From contig NC_044011.1 of the NCBI RefSeq assembly GCF_900496995.4, positions 15,470,041-15,534,040 of the forward strand: DNA of 64,000 nt, read 5' to 3'. This document shows positions 35,533-50,500 of this stretch, one piece after another. The DNA is from Aquila chrysaetos chrysaetos (lineage: Eukaryota; Chordata; Aves; Accipitriformes; Accipitridae). The notes beneath the pieces are model-generated. The model saw nothing but the letters and a program-made list of their open reading frames with translations. It had not been told where the DNA came from and searched no databases. Both the position numbers and the translations under genes were made by a program. Numbering within the stretch: position 1 is the stretch's first letter; each line of letters begins with the position of its first letter.

Positions 35533-38500
35533 CTGTCAAACAAGAAGAATCAGTTTATCATCATCATCTTTTTATAAAAAGGATGAAATATTGATTAAGC
35601 ATCTAAAGCAAAAGCTTTCTCTTCCTCCCATGATTATCCAAAATTTGTTATAGTTACATACTACTTAGACCAGTTCAGTAGTTGCAATAATTGTTCTCAA
35701 ATATGTAAAAGAACAATTTCACTGCACCTTTTTCTAATACTATTCTGGTTCTTCATGCTGTAATCCAGTTTGTTTCACTAGATCTTTAGAATTTACATAC
35801 TACTGAAATTTTGATTAATATGCGACATTTATTGCCGAAATAGAATGTAATTTTTTTGCCTCATATAAGTCCTTCCTGGGCTCCTGTTCCTCTATACTTC
35901 CATTTACTATTTGCAGTTCAACACAGGAGTTACCCTAAGAACATATGCTTGTACAGAGTTACATCTTTACTAAGTGAAACTTACTTGAATTTTTCGAACA
36001 CTGTTTCTCTTTTTGGTTTCTTCTTCCAGTTTGGCCTTGTATAGTTTAGCACATAGCATTTGCATAGCCTTCTCTTTGTTTCTAATTTGAGATCTTTCTT
36101 GCTGACATTCAGACATGATGCCTGCCAAAAATATCATGACATTTAACACTTAACAGTAACACATACTAAAAGGGTTTTGCAATTTCTAGAAGATTTTTAT
36201 TATGTTACAATAAGCTGTTTCTTTCTTCAATACATATTTTGAACTGGGATTGTAAAAGTCCAGGCTTATTAATGTCTAATGATAAATTTGGGGAGAGAAG
36301 TGCAGGCTGAGTTGTACAGGTGCTTTAAGACATAAGACAAGAAATTTAATTCGATATGCTGGATAACAAGTAGAATGTGAAATAAAAGATACGTAATGTG
36401 ATCTGACTTACAGAAGACACCTTTAATACCTGTAATTTTCAGCCACAGTTCCAGGAAATTTAGGATTTAATGAGCAGTAAAATACACAAGAGAGTGAGTA
36501 TCTAGAATACGATCAGAATATACAAAAGTGGGCACTATTTTCTTAAAAAAAAAAAAAGGTGTGGTTTCTCCCCCCAAAACATACAATTCAATTTAAGATG
36601 AGAAGTCAACAGCCTAAGAAAGGAATAGGGATTTATTTTAAGTAACTCTGGTAAGATTACAGTATGTTTTTATAAGAGTACATAGTATTACTTTAGGAAA
36701 GGCTTGTTTACAAACAACTTTTTGGATCGCAGTGAACATTTACAAAAACAGTTAGGATGAGAGAAATAGAAGTAAAAGGACAATTGTAAAGGAAGAGAGA
36801 TCAAGAGGAATGAAGAAGGGAAAGGTGGAATAAGAAAAAGTCAGGAGATAAGTTGAGATATAAACCCTATGAACCATCTCTAGTGTATAACCACAAAAAA
36901 ATTTGCAATACATTTTAAGATTTCTATAACAAACACTAATAACTGCCTTTAGCAAAAACTAAGATCATTTGCTGGGTTTAGTTTGTTTTTTTTTTTTTTC
37001 CAAACACGCAGCAATCCAAAATTTTTTGAACCTGGAGTATCTTTTTGTCACCATACCTTGAACAGAATTCCATTCTCTCCACTGTTCACTTTCTGCTTTA
37101 CTGAGGTGATGCAACAAATGCAGAATGGATTCATGTCTTCAATAAATATGAAGAAATGGGTGGCAAAAATCCGGATACATGAAGATAAAGAGCACTCGGG
37201 ATTACCCAGAGGCTGTAAAGCCTGACTAATGTTTGTGGTAGAGAAGAGGAAAAGTTAAAAAGCAATGAAAGGCAAGGCAGCTGTTGTGGATTGCTCAAAG
37301 GGAAGTAAAAAGCTTAGGAATGGCAATAAAAAAAAAAAAGATACGATAGCTAAAATCAGGTAGCATTTGAGGGTGTATCTTAACACTCCTACGTTTCCTA
37401 ACATAAGTCCTGGCGATGGGCCTCCTAATTATGTGCGTAAACTATGGGAAAGGAGCCAGCAGATAAATGGAAGCTGGCATCCTAAGTAGACTCTGCAATT
37501 AAAAGCAACATTTTAATATGGAAATAGAGCAATCTCTTTTTTGGAGACTAGTCAAGAAAAAGCAAATCATCAGGTTTTAACCTACTCTGTTTTTCAGTTT
37601 CTTTTCCATTATTTGAAAGCTTAAATATAACTTTTTCACAGAAACTGATCTGGATGCTTGTCGTGGTTTAACCCCAGCCAGCAACCAAGCTGCACACAGT
37701 TGCTCACTCACCTCCCTCACAGTGGGATGGGGAAGAGAATCAGGAGGGTAAAAGTGAGAAAATTCGTGGGTTGACATAAAGACAGTTTAAAGACAGGTAA
37801 AGCAAGAGCCACACATGCAAGCAAAGCAAACCAAGGGATTCATTCCCCACTTCCCATGGGCAGGCAGGTGTTCAGCCATCTCCAGGAAAGCAGGGCTCCA
37901 TCACATGTAACGGGTACTTGGGAAGACAGACACTGTAACTCCAAACATCCCTCCCTTCCTTCTTCTTCCCCCAGCTTTTATTGCAGAGCACAACATCACA
38001 TGGTCTGGAATATCCCTTTGGTCAGTTGGGGTCAGCTGTCCTGGCTGTGTCCCCTCCCAATTCCTTGTACCCCCACAGCCTGCTCGCTGGTGGGGTGGGG
38101 TGAGGAGCAAAAAAGCCCTTGGCGCTGTGCAAGCACTGTTTAACAGTAACTAAAACATCCCTGTGTTATCAACACTGTTTTGGTCACAAATCCAAAACAT
38201 AGCCCCATACCAGCTACTATGAAGAAAATTAACTCTAGCCCAGACAAAAACAGCACAACACTTTTGGAGTGTCATGCGTAATGGCAAAATGGACAGCTTA
38301 CCCACTGAAGCCATTAGTCTTCACTATTACAAATTGGAGTGGGCACAAGATGGTGCATTTAGAGTACTATAAACACACATGAAAACTATATGAAAATCTA
38401 CTCTACTGTTGTCCAGGATTGACAATAAAACCATTGTTTCAAAAGAAATTCTGACAGCAGTTTTGCAATGTAGAACTTGTACTAGGGAAAAAATGAAGCA

Positions 38501-41500
38501 CCTGTTGGAATATGAACTATCCGTACAGCACTGTCTGTGGTATTGACGTGCTGGCCTCCAGCTCCACTAGCTCGCTTTGTTTCTATCCGTAGATCTTTTG
38601 GATTAATATGCAGCCTCATCTGTCATGGGAGACAGGAAAAAAAAAAAAAAGAAAAGAACACATTTATGTTGTTTCTTTCCAGACAGATAGAAAATAAACC
38701 AAGTATGCATATTTGACAAGGCACATTCAGGCAAGATCAAACTTTTTAAAGTTTATGAGTGGTAGCTCGCATCACTTATAACATATTCAAAAATCCTGTA
38801 GCCAGAATGGAATGTGACATGATGGAAGCCAGGAAATCACACAAATAGTAGCTTAAGGCATAACCATCCCTCAGCACTAATCTTCCCCCTCTTCCAAAAG
38901 CTCTGCACCCCCTCCCAACAGAGTTAACCAATATTTGAACTTGACAAGATGGTTTTTAGATAAAATGGAACAGATTCCCTTTGCTAGCTCTGGAATGGAA
39001 CTATAGTCTCTGGGAGGAAGGAGCGAGACAACTTGGGGTGAGAATATGAAGGAGTAACATCTTTGACAATTTTCTAGGTCAACATGAAACAAAGATCAAA
39101 ACAAAGCTTTAATTCTTAGCCAGTTGTTTTTAACCAAGCAAATATGGCGAGAATGAATTGGAAGGGGAAAGTGAGGACACGACAAAAATGGCGAAGAGGA
39201 GGTGCTAAAACAAATCTCTATGAGCTCTGCAAGCTAATTCAGTCTTTTGTTACTGTGTAACAAATGTAAAGTTTTACACAAAACACACAAGACACAGTCA
39301 CAGAGAATTTTCAAATTACAGTGAAGTAGACAGCCAGTGACTTTCTTGAGATAGGATTATGAGGAAATCCAGAAATTCTTTACTTCACCCCCCTAGACAA
39401 AACTAAAAATAAACAAACAAAACAAACAAATATGACTTAGTTTAAAACTAAGATTAAAAAAAATAATTAAGAGAGAACAACAAGAGAGACAGAAAACACT
39501 TGGGTATCAGCAATATGGCATGTAAAAACGTTATTCATGGTAAAGTGTGTTATGCTAAAAGACAAATATTACCTCAGTGGGTTGGGGTAATATTGCAACA
39601 GTCATTGTGCTGGTGTGAATGCGTCCTTGTTTTTCTGTCTTTGGCACCCGCTGAACACGATGCACTCCTCCTTCAAATTTCATGTACTTGTAAGCCTCAA
39701 GACCTGCTATACTGGCAATTGCATGTCTTAGGCCACCTTAAATACAGAAGAAAAACAGTTCTAAAGCTGTAAGAAAAACTGTTGGTACTATGCTGTTATA
39801 TTTCAAACACTGTATTTAGACATCATTGTCATTTGTCTCTTAAAATTGTGAATTTACTATTTAAATACTTAGGCAGAATTATACTGAAAATGCAAGAAAA
39901 CTCTTAAAAACAAAGCCAGACATACACTCACACACTATCTCAAGTAAAGGACCGTCAAATTCTTTTTTATAGAGTCCAATTTTTTTTATATACATAAAAA
40001 GATTATCCATGAACCGTGTACATACATGTACACACACATGAAATCATAAACCACAGCAGAAGTCTAACATCAGTAGTAAGTTTACAAAAAGATCAAATTT
40101 TGAAAGCCACCTTCAGAAACTACATCAATATTTTTATTGGCAGTTCAGAACTTTATCATTCAATGGGAAAAACCCCAACTCTTTAACTAAAGGATGAGTA
40201 TTATTAATATTCTTATCCATTCTCCTCTATGCACCCTACTCGTGTCTCATCTTTGCTCTTTCATTTCATTTTAATCTTTTGCTCCCTTGGAGCAAGCAGA
40301 ACTCCAACTCCTGCCCCTCTTACCAATATATCCAGCAAAACACTTGATAGCAATGTACTAAAAACTAGCATTGAACAGCTTGGAACTTGGAAGTAAAGCC
40401 CAACACAATCATGGTTTTGTGACAGAAAGAGTTTGTTGCAATACTAGTTTATGGCATTCTTGCTCTTCCCTGTTTGCTAGTGTGCAAACCCTTCAGTTGT
40501 GCCAGTATAACTGTTTGTAGGATCAGAGAAGTGATGGCACTATAAATGAATGTAATTTTTCACCCATTTTGGCTTTTAATCCAGCTCAGTTCCCAGATCC
40601 CATTTTCAGCACAGTGGATGGTGTGCCAAGGGAATGATTAAAGAGGAGACAGGCAGCCTTGAAAGAGTATTGCCATTGAAGTCTTGCAACATGAAACCAC
40701 AGCCAACAAAAAGAGGCGGCACATGCTTCTCAGAAATACTGTTTTGGGCTGTCTCTAGACCAAGGAAATAAACCATAGGGACAAGATAGCACCTTTTTAA
40801 AAAAGGAAAATGAAGACAACGTAGAATCTGAAAATGCCCTGCAGAGCAGGAAAATATCATCAGTCAGAACATAGGCCAGGTTTTTCACCTCCACGGAGAA
40901 GGTTTGCAAATGTTTTTATTCTACAGAAATTTAAGATTCCCTCAGAACTTTAGCAAAACATAATTCCTTTTACAGTCACGTTTGTGGAAAATAGCCTAAA
41001 GTGCCTCTTCCTTTCTCTTTCATCTCATTTTTGTCCTGACTTTTAAAATTTTTCTCCTACTTGTACAAATCTGTACCACTTTCATTCAAATGCACTGTTC
41101 AACATATCAATTCTGTAAGATAAATCCATCATGTTTAGAATAAATCTGACCATAAAGTACGCAGTTTAACAAATAAGAGTAACTGTCAAAATCTGCAGTT
41201 TAGATCAGTAAGTTTCATTCTAACAGGTAGCGTGAAATCTTTCTACTGCTACGCAAATGCTATTCAAATGAACAAAAGATTTCTTCTTTACTCTAAAAGA
41301 ATCTTATATAACCTGAAATAATTAATGTAGTTGAGTAATAAAACTTACTTACTTTTTTACATATAAAAGCAAGTGCTAAAAAAAATCATAAGCAACTTCT
41401 GCACATGAGGAAGAAGCCAGGCAATGTCAGGAGTAAAAATAATGTGAATGTCCACAAGGCTACGGCCCTACTGACAAGTATTAATTATGTGATAAGCAGT

Positions 41501-44500
41501 TCATTGCAAAAGCTAATGTTCTGTCTTTTCTCCTTCACTTCTCCTGGCATTAATATATGTACCACAGGTACAGTCTGTCTATTTGAGCTGCAGCCACATC
41601 TGTGACACGTTCAGGAGAGTTTAAGTTTGTAGTGATAACAGCATGCCTGTGGCACCGCAGTGCTTAGCATGAGATGACCAAGAAACTGGTTCAAGAGACA
41701 GGTATTTAGGTCATACTGCTTCAAATCAACTATTACCAACACAGGTTTAATATGAAATGCAGCCAAATCCAATGAAATTTCAACAAACCCTTTACCCTGG
41801 CAGACACATTGTAGGCCTGTCTAATATGGTTATCTCTTACTAACTATATGCTTGCCCCTTTCAATTAAAATGTCCCTCTCTACCCTGAAAAATTATGTGC
41901 ATGGAACAAGGGTATGAGTTTGCACTTATTTTTTATGTGGCATCTTATACCCAGACTGAAAGTCCCGTATCTGTGCGTCTGCCTGCCACTACAGGGTGAG
42001 AGGCAGTGGATAAATAATGACATGCGGGTCTGTGCTTTAACGTGCACGCTAAATCTTGAACATGCTATTTTTGCACAGTGGCGTCCCTTGGGGTAGCTCA
42101 ATAAAGTCAGTTAAGAGTGGACTGAAACCAATTCTTAACTGCAGCTTTGTTTAACATTCACTTTGTTCACACATGCTCACATTAAGATTTCAGCCAAATT
42201 CTGGGGCTCTCTGAAATGAGGGAGTTTGACATTTTAATACAGGACTTGCTTTTGCTCATGCAGTCCATAAAAATGGAGTGTGGATGGGATGCAACAGCCT
42301 AGTGTCACCAGCAAGCATCCTTAACTCCATTCTTACCCAGCACGGCCCAGACACTTTGAACCTGAGGGACCAAACATGCCTTTCGGTGGCAGTGCCATCT
42401 ATACTGCCCCTACCTCCCAATTGATTTCTAGCTCCTCAGTTTTGATAATACACGGTCACGCAAGTAGGATCAGAAAATACACTGCAAGAGGTTTACATAG
42501 GCTAGGGCTGCCTTTATTTTTCTCTAAATTTACATCCTACCTTCCTAAACATTCATTTCAGTGCACAGGCAAGCCCTCAGCAAGACAAAAAGAGTTTAAA
42601 ATAAATATATATCCATTTAAACACTAGCAGTTTCAAAGAGAAAATACAGCTAGATATATACTAGGTTAATGTATTACTTCAATTTCCGATTTAAGGCATT
42701 AAAGAGAATGCCTCTGAGGGTGTGGGCTCCTTGTCCAAGGACTGAGCTTTCACCAAAAGGGCAGTCAAGCACAACTCTCTTTCTCTTCCAATCATAGGAC
42801 TACAAGTTGAGTCAGACCTGACTTAAAACTATCCAAGGACAGAGAGCTTTTAAGCCAAATGAGCGGATTGATCCAATTAGCACTGTGGCCTCAAAATTGC
42901 TAGAGCTGAGAGAGAGAAAGAAGATACGGCTGGCAGCTGGCTGGAAGGTGGGAGAGCCCTTGTTTAAGCTGACTGTGAAATTGTAATCTGAAGGTAAAGT
43001 ATGTGACTGCTGGAGTTTACCCCATCTAAGTCTTGCCTCAATGGAAAGGGCAACTCTCCTCTCCTCCTAGTATATGAAATAAAGGAGACCCAGACCCTTC
43101 CCCCATTCTCTTTATACCCATCTAACCTAGATCATGTTTATTCCACTTACTTAAAAAAAAAAAAAAAAAAAGTTAATAATTACTGTCAGCTTTGATGGCT
43201 GAACTGGCTCAGCTCCTGGCAAAGTGTTTGCCTAGTCATGAATGGGGATAAACATGACTTTCCCCTTTCAGCAACAAGCTGCACTGTAGCATGAAGCTTC
43301 TTCTTGTCCCTACCTTCATTTGAACTGTGCAAACAGTTTACTTGACAAATTATTTCTTGACCATAGAAAAAAGTTTATTAATAGTGAGAAATCTAGATAA
43401 TAGACAATACTGAATTCAAGTGTGATTAAATTAAAAAAATATTTATTAATTGAATCAACAGCAGCCACTCTAGAAAGAGATTCTCATACTGTGAAAACCT
43501 GAGTTCATGTTCATCAACTTGAAATAAGTCACCTGCTAAGAACTCTAAAGTTATTTGAACATTTTACAGATACAATACTTTAAAATCAAATTCTATTAAA
43601 GATTCTAAGAACCCAGAAGCGTAAGTGAAATCCATAGTAAGTTAAATTGTACCTGCATATCTAAAAGGTGAAGACATGGTCTTCCCTTTTTTGAAGTGTG
43701 AATACCGACAACAAATCAAGCCTGTACCTAGATTTTCAAGTTCCCAGTTTGTGATGTCCAACTATTTCTTCCATGGAGTCCAATTTTTGAACCAGCTTTT
43801 AATCCCTCAATATGTAACAGTAAATCAAAAACTGTACTTATGCAAGAAGGGTCTTAGGGCACAGAAAGACCCTCATTAGAAGGGGAAAGTAGCTCACTGA
43901 CATAAGAAGCTCAATTAGGAGAGTTGTGGATATTTATTTTTTGCGAATTTCTACATGGTTGAAACAGAAAGGGTTCAAGATACTTGAAAATATCATTGAG
44001 TCCAAAATATGGCATAAGTAAACAGAAGAAGTATTAGAAGATGCTTCACATTCCTCAAAGCTTGATAATATAATTGCAGAGAGATTTTTAAGTGTTGACT
44101 GAAAAAATATTAGAGTTTTTCTGACAGATTGCATATCCTAACATCCTAGCTTTTCTCATTTCTTCTTCAAAGTTTCACTAAAAAAGAAAAAAAACCACCG
44201 ATGAAAGTATGAATACAGGTAAAGTTTCACAACCAATCTGAGCTAGAAGCAGTAAGCTGCACAAGTGTCCATCTACTGATCCATACGCCCTATGATATAT
44301 ACATTACCTCCACAGCAATACGTAAGCAAGCAAAACGTGCTAGCTTTACTCACAAAACCATGGATAACAGTAAGCCTGCAGATCTGTTAACACAGACAGA
44401 CCTAGCAAATCTAGCCTGCTGAGAAACGTGTCTAGCAGTCTGCCAATCAAAACCCGAAATCCCTGCCACTGGTTGGGCATGTTTTGGATTGCAGTTTCAC

Positions 44501-47500
44501 AGTTGGCTTAAGCTGACTGAACCTGTTGCTGCTGGAAGGAGTCCTGGTTTTCTCACTGCCACCACCAGTAGCCACACACTTCTGCCCCCACCACCCCCAT
44601 TTCTCCTCTTCTCCGGTGCTGGATTACCTGAAAACTAATCGGGTGGGGGGATTGTGCTGTTTTTCATTTGGATTGACTTGGTGATGAGACTCTGCAAAGA
44701 CACATAATCACAAGCGCCAATGCAAAGAAGTCAGCAGCAACAGAGACAGCAGCCTGATCTTTGTGAAACAACTTTACACAGTAACTAGGTTTAGCTTGAG
44801 TTAACTAACATGTGCCACTGCCTCAGTTTGTTGTGTAAACCTACCCATCCCCATCTTTGCAAAAACACCATTCCATGAGATGCAGTGAACCAACTTCATA
44901 GCTCATCATCACCAGAAGATCCAGTTTTTCCACCTCCTTGCATTCAGCCCCACATTGCTGCTTCTCTTATGGGAGCTCTAAGGCTCACGTGAACTGACTT
45001 AACACATTAACTAGGCAAAAAACTATCCCAGTCATAAAAAGCAGTCTTTGCCAGTTTAAGTGAAGGGACATCAAAACAGACAAGAAAAAAAAAAGTAAAA
45101 AGGTAGGACTGCTCAGACAGACAGAGAGGCAGCAAGGAAGAGGGGAGAAAGGAGAAACATCTCCTTTTACTGGCATCAAGTTGTTAAACTGATTACCTAT
45201 GAAATTTTAGTTGAAGACTTTCATAAATAATTAGATCTCTTATCTTTCCTCTCAAAGTCTCAACAATTCCCCCACTTTGCTCATACACTAGCTGTTACAG
45301 ATGAGCTGTATCCAAACATCCCACTTCCTTATGTAAATCCTCTGATGACATTATTTCAGATAAATTCAAGATGTTTTAGATTAAACCTCAAGAATAATTT
45401 TAATTATACTGATCCCTCTGCCAAGGGTTCCATAATAATAAACCTGCCACCAAATTGATCTATAAACACTAGAAACATTAAGTAACTAAGTAACATAGAA
45501 ACATAGAATAGTTTGGGTTGGAAGGGACCTTTAAAAATCATCTAATCCAACCCCCCTGCCATGGGCAGGGACATCTTTCACTAGATCAGGTTGCTCAAAG
45601 CGCCATCCAGCCTGTTCTTCAACACTTCCAATGATGGGGCATCCACAACTTCTCTGGGCAACCTGTTCCAGTGCCTCACCACCCACATTGTAAAAAACTT
45701 CTTCCTTATATCTAATCTAAATCTACTCTCATACAGTCTAAAATTGTTGCTCCTTGTTCTGTAAGTAGAGGCCTTGGTAAAAAAATCAAAGCATTCATTT
45801 TCACACAGACTAATATGAAAAGAACTACTATTCTTTCAATAATGTTAAATTATTACAGAATTGTCTCCACTATTTTAGACTGCGGGTTTTGCAGACTGTG
45901 GGTTTTGCAGACTGCAAAAGTATTGCACTGGAGCCCTGGCTGCAGAAAACTCAAGAAAAATAAACTCAATAGCCAACATTTTCAAATTAAACACTGACTA
46001 GGACGCTCAGGGTACAGTTTCATAGGGAGCCAAGTCACTGCAACAGCTTCCTGCCACAGGAAGCCCAGGTCTCCTTCCTTTCTTTCCTGTGGCACCACCA
46101 CCACCTCAGCACCAGCGCTAATACCTTTCCACAAAGACTCAGCTAGATAACCAAGGAAAAACTGATCAAGGGGGTTTTTTTGCTGAGTTAGCTCTCTTTC
46201 AGGTTAACAAGTTGCACCAGCTGACACAGGGTACGGTAAGTACTCGAGCTGATGTCAGGTGAGTTACAGGAGCGTGGATGGAGGACTCCAGTCCCAGCCT
46301 TCAGTAGAACAGTGTAACTTAAGTAGAACAGCATATCCAAATAAAAAGTATATGTAGTATGTATTTGTAAAAAAATAAAACTAAACCAACATATCTGCAT
46401 CACTTTCTGAACTTTGTTCTGCCAAGTACTTAGTTTCATTTCTACTTTTTGAAAATACCGAAAGACAAGTTTTATCTTGTAGCACTTTAGTATTTTAATA
46501 GTACTTCTGAAGTGGAATTTCATTCTCAAATACAGAAGCTGAGGAAAATTGTACTCAGGCATTCAAACAATTCTCTGCTTCTAAAATTAAGTTAGTGCAA
46601 ATTAGCTTCCTGTAGTCAGGAAATTCAAATATCATATGAATGAGTGTTTCAACTTAAATTAAAAAGTTACGAAGATTAAGTATTTTCATTACTGACCTAT
46701 TTCACTGGGAAAGTATTCTAATATTTCAAATTTCCACCTTTTATAGGCAGCATATCGTTGATACATATCAAATATTTCCGAGGTGAACAGCATGGCTTCC
46801 TGCCCTCCAACTCCAGCAGTTACTTCCATGACAAGATCACTCTCGTCTGTTTCTTCCGAAGGAATCAAAAGCAACACTATCTGTGAATACAAAAACACCC
46901 AGCTAAGACTTCCCTGTGACACTCTTCTCCACAACTGAGATAGTATAAAATGCCAGACAAGTCTGTAATCGATTTAGGCTGCGTTCTCCTGCACTAGCCC
47001 CTCGGCTGCCCAGAGGACAGGCTTCTCATGCCTCTTGCAGTGAAGCAGCAGCAGCCAGGAAGAGGTGGGGGGGATGCTGCACTGCAGGAAGGCTCCTCGT
47101 GTCTGTTCAGTGGCAGGAGCTACACAGGTCTCTCTCTCAAGACCTACGAAACTTCACGGAAGTTTTCACCCATCGGGAGCACTGCGACGTTTGGCCACCA
47201 CAGGATATATGCCAGTTCTTGCAAGACAACCGAGCATCTCCTTTCCCATCAGATTCCCTTTTAACCCAGTCTCAACTGCAGAGCTAAGAAGGTATGGATG
47301 TTCAGGAGGACAGTCCTTCAACAACAACTCAGCTGTATTACTCATTTATTCATTTAAAAAGGGAGAGCCAGCCTTATATTGATCTGTAGAAGAAAGATAC
47401 ACTAGAACCAAGAAACTATCACAGTTGTGCAGGCTGGATCAAAACTCTGGATGATTTGCAAATGCTTTTCAATCATCTTCCTTCACTAGCATTAGGTGAT

Positions 47501-50500
47501 GTTTCTTCGCACAGACTTCTCCTCCTTCTTTTGGCAAAATCGTAAGTATTTACAAAAATATTTATAAAGTAACTGTTGTATTGTTGAAAGTATAAAGAAT
47601 GTGACAATACCAGCTTCTACTTCACCAGTAACATTAAGAATATGTAACAGTTTGTTTATGTAAAGATCATTATTTTTGTTAAATAACATAGATACTATGT
47701 AGAACCTATATAAGGTAGCAGTTTAAAGTAGTTACATAGTATTAAACTATTTTTTTTCAACACCACTAATGTGTGTGATACTATACAAGTTTAATGTTTC
47801 TAAGAGATAAAAAAATGGACTTCCATAAAGGTATACCCAGACAAGACAAAGACGTATTGATTCAAACAATTTCAGACACAAGTAGACATGCACTTACAGG
47901 CTGTCTCTCTATCATCTGCATTTTTCATTTTCCTTAGATAACAGACGCTAGTTGAGGAATATAACTGCCACGGAGGGGAGGAGGAGAAGAGTTTATCGTA
48001 TACATCTTATTTTGATGAGAAGACAAGCTGGCTTTGTTAATTTAAAAATGGCAAGGAAATAGAGGCTTTTAAAGGGGATCTAACCTGGTGTTTCAGTTCA
48101 GCTATCTCTTCTTCACAGGAGGTGATTTCCCTTTCTGCAAGCTTCTGGAAATCTTCGCTCTCATCTGGAATATTTGAGTATGGTTAATCCTCAGACTTAT
48201 ATCAGTGCCACTCTCAGAAAACCTTCTGAAAAATCACCATGTGAAGAACTTTACAAAAAAAAAAAAAAAAAGCCTACCACACAACCCCCCCCCCCAACAC
48301 ACTAAACCTGTCAGAAAACGAGATTAATAATATGATCTGTAACAAAGATACACAGTACATACTGAGTGTTTTCTGGTATTGTTCTAGGTATGAGATAGAG
48401 GAAAATCTGAAATGCAGCAAGTTCCACTTAAATGTAAAAAAACCCCAACCAAAAAAACAACAGTTGCAGTGCTGGTGGTCTGACAGTGGCACAGGTTGCC
48501 CAGAGAGGTTGTGGAGTCTCCATCCTTGAAGATACTCAAACCCCAACTGGACACATCCCTGAGCGACCTGCTGTGGGTGACCCTGCCTGAGCAGGGGGCT
48601 GGACTGGACCATCTCCAGAGGTCCCTTCCCACCTCAGCCATTCTGTGACTGTAAGAAATTACTTTCTCTATTTCAATGTCACGGAAACATCAAGGATTTA
48701 AAGAGCACAGCAGCCCCGCAACCGACACTCTTCATTAAAAGGACTACTACCCCTATCATTGTATGCAAAATTTAAAGATGGTAGTAGTAATTTCAAGTAT
48801 TTTACCTCTGTCAATTTATTCCAGAACAGCTGCGAAACTTCTAACACATCACTAAAAACAAAGATACTTGACTGTTCAACACTAATGCTTTACAATCAAG
48901 ACCTGTTTTTCTGTACTACAGCTTCGATATGTTAAAATGTTTCTTTTTTTTCTGGTCAATATCAAACTTCACACACACCCAAAAAAGTGCCTCTGATCTG
49001 CACTGATTCAGCTCACTTGCCCAGAAGAAAAAAATATTACCCCAAAAAGGAGCAAATGGTACACACGATGAAAAAGAGGGAACTGGGGCGGGCATTGGGA
49101 CACATAACTGCACAGTCAGCAGCAAGAGAAGAAAAAGAAAGATGCTAAGACTTTTTTATTTTTCTGTGTACAGCAAGCTTTTAAATGTGTTCAGCTAAGA
49201 TGGGAGGTGCACTCTTACAATAAAGCCACACCTTTTCAGCACTGTAACTGCATTTAGTCACTAGCACAATTTTAAATTCAACTTTTTGACTTTACAATTT
49301 AGGTTTAATATTGGTGACTTAAACCCCCCTCCAATCACTTCTGTAAGAAGGGAATTAAAAAGATAATCATGCGTAACTTGGTTTAAACAACAAGCATGCT
49401 TTACCTACAGCTGGCTAAGAGTATGCACGGTTGACTACCTGACTAACTGTAACTCTTGACACGTGTAAATTGATCATCTGCAACTATCTACATTTCTGTA
49501 CAATAACTACTGACTGACTGGGGGCTAGTCATTAAGACCAACAGGAGGAAGGATAAGAAATAAGCAATTACAAATCTATTAGAGTCAAACCAGCTATTGA
49601 TAATGCAATTAAGAAATAATCTAACAATTAATAGCAGTTCTGTACTTTAAGATGCAAATGTATTATAGACTCTAAAATCAGTTTAAAATAATATATACAA
49701 ATATTTTTAAGGATGAACTACAGAAGTGCTCAAAGTTACTGACTAAGGCCTTCGATCACTTCACTTTGCTTAAGTTCTAAGCCTAGTTTTAATGCCACTG
49801 GCTTCTTCAGCAGGTTCTGAAAGGAGAAAGAAATCTTCCATTCCATTTCATTTGATTAGTTTGGATCAATGATTAGTTTGTTCAAAGGAGCCATTGCTCC
49901 TTCTTCAATCTGAAGTGGGAGAGAATGAATAGAAAAAAAAAAAAAGACCATTTGCTTTTAGACAGCGTTTGCTACCTCCATTAGTCAGAATAACTAACTA
50001 TAGTTAACACTTTTAATTACCAGTATTTAGCAAAGTAGTAAGTATTAATCGATCTAGGGAACATTTCATGATCTAGTGAATGTTTACTGATCTTAAAGCA
50101 CTCATTTTCTGCATTTTGGTTTCTAACTGCTATCAAAATGAAGTTTAATTCAGGGTAAAAAACATTCCATATTTGGCAAGACTAAAAGTGTGCAGGTACT
50201 AACACAATCCAAAGTTAAATCACAGCGTGGAGGCAGTGCAAACAGATGCTAAGGTCTATGACTTGACAGGCTGAGAGAGTTGGGGTTGTTCAGCCTGGAG
50301 AAGAGAAGGCTCCAGGGAGACCTTAGAGCAGCCTTCCAGTACCTAAAGGGGGGCTACAGGGAAGATGGGGAGGGACTTTTTACAAGGACTTGTAGTGATA
50401 GGACAAGGGGTGATGGCTTTAAACTGAAAGAGGGTAGATTCAGATTAGGTGTAAGTAAGTTCTTCACTGTGAGGGTGGTGAGGCACTGGAACAGGTTGCC

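Larger units (their letters stand above)
39737..46696 (-). other. MTRF1L: MTRF1L intron 3
   Basis: The largest MTRF1L intron, about 7 kb, with no coding signal. It contains an A19 run at 43153-43171, a CR1 copy at 45493-45782, and a short 16-bp tandem repeat at 45881-45912. The rest is unremarkable AT-rich sequence. Confidence 0.85.
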
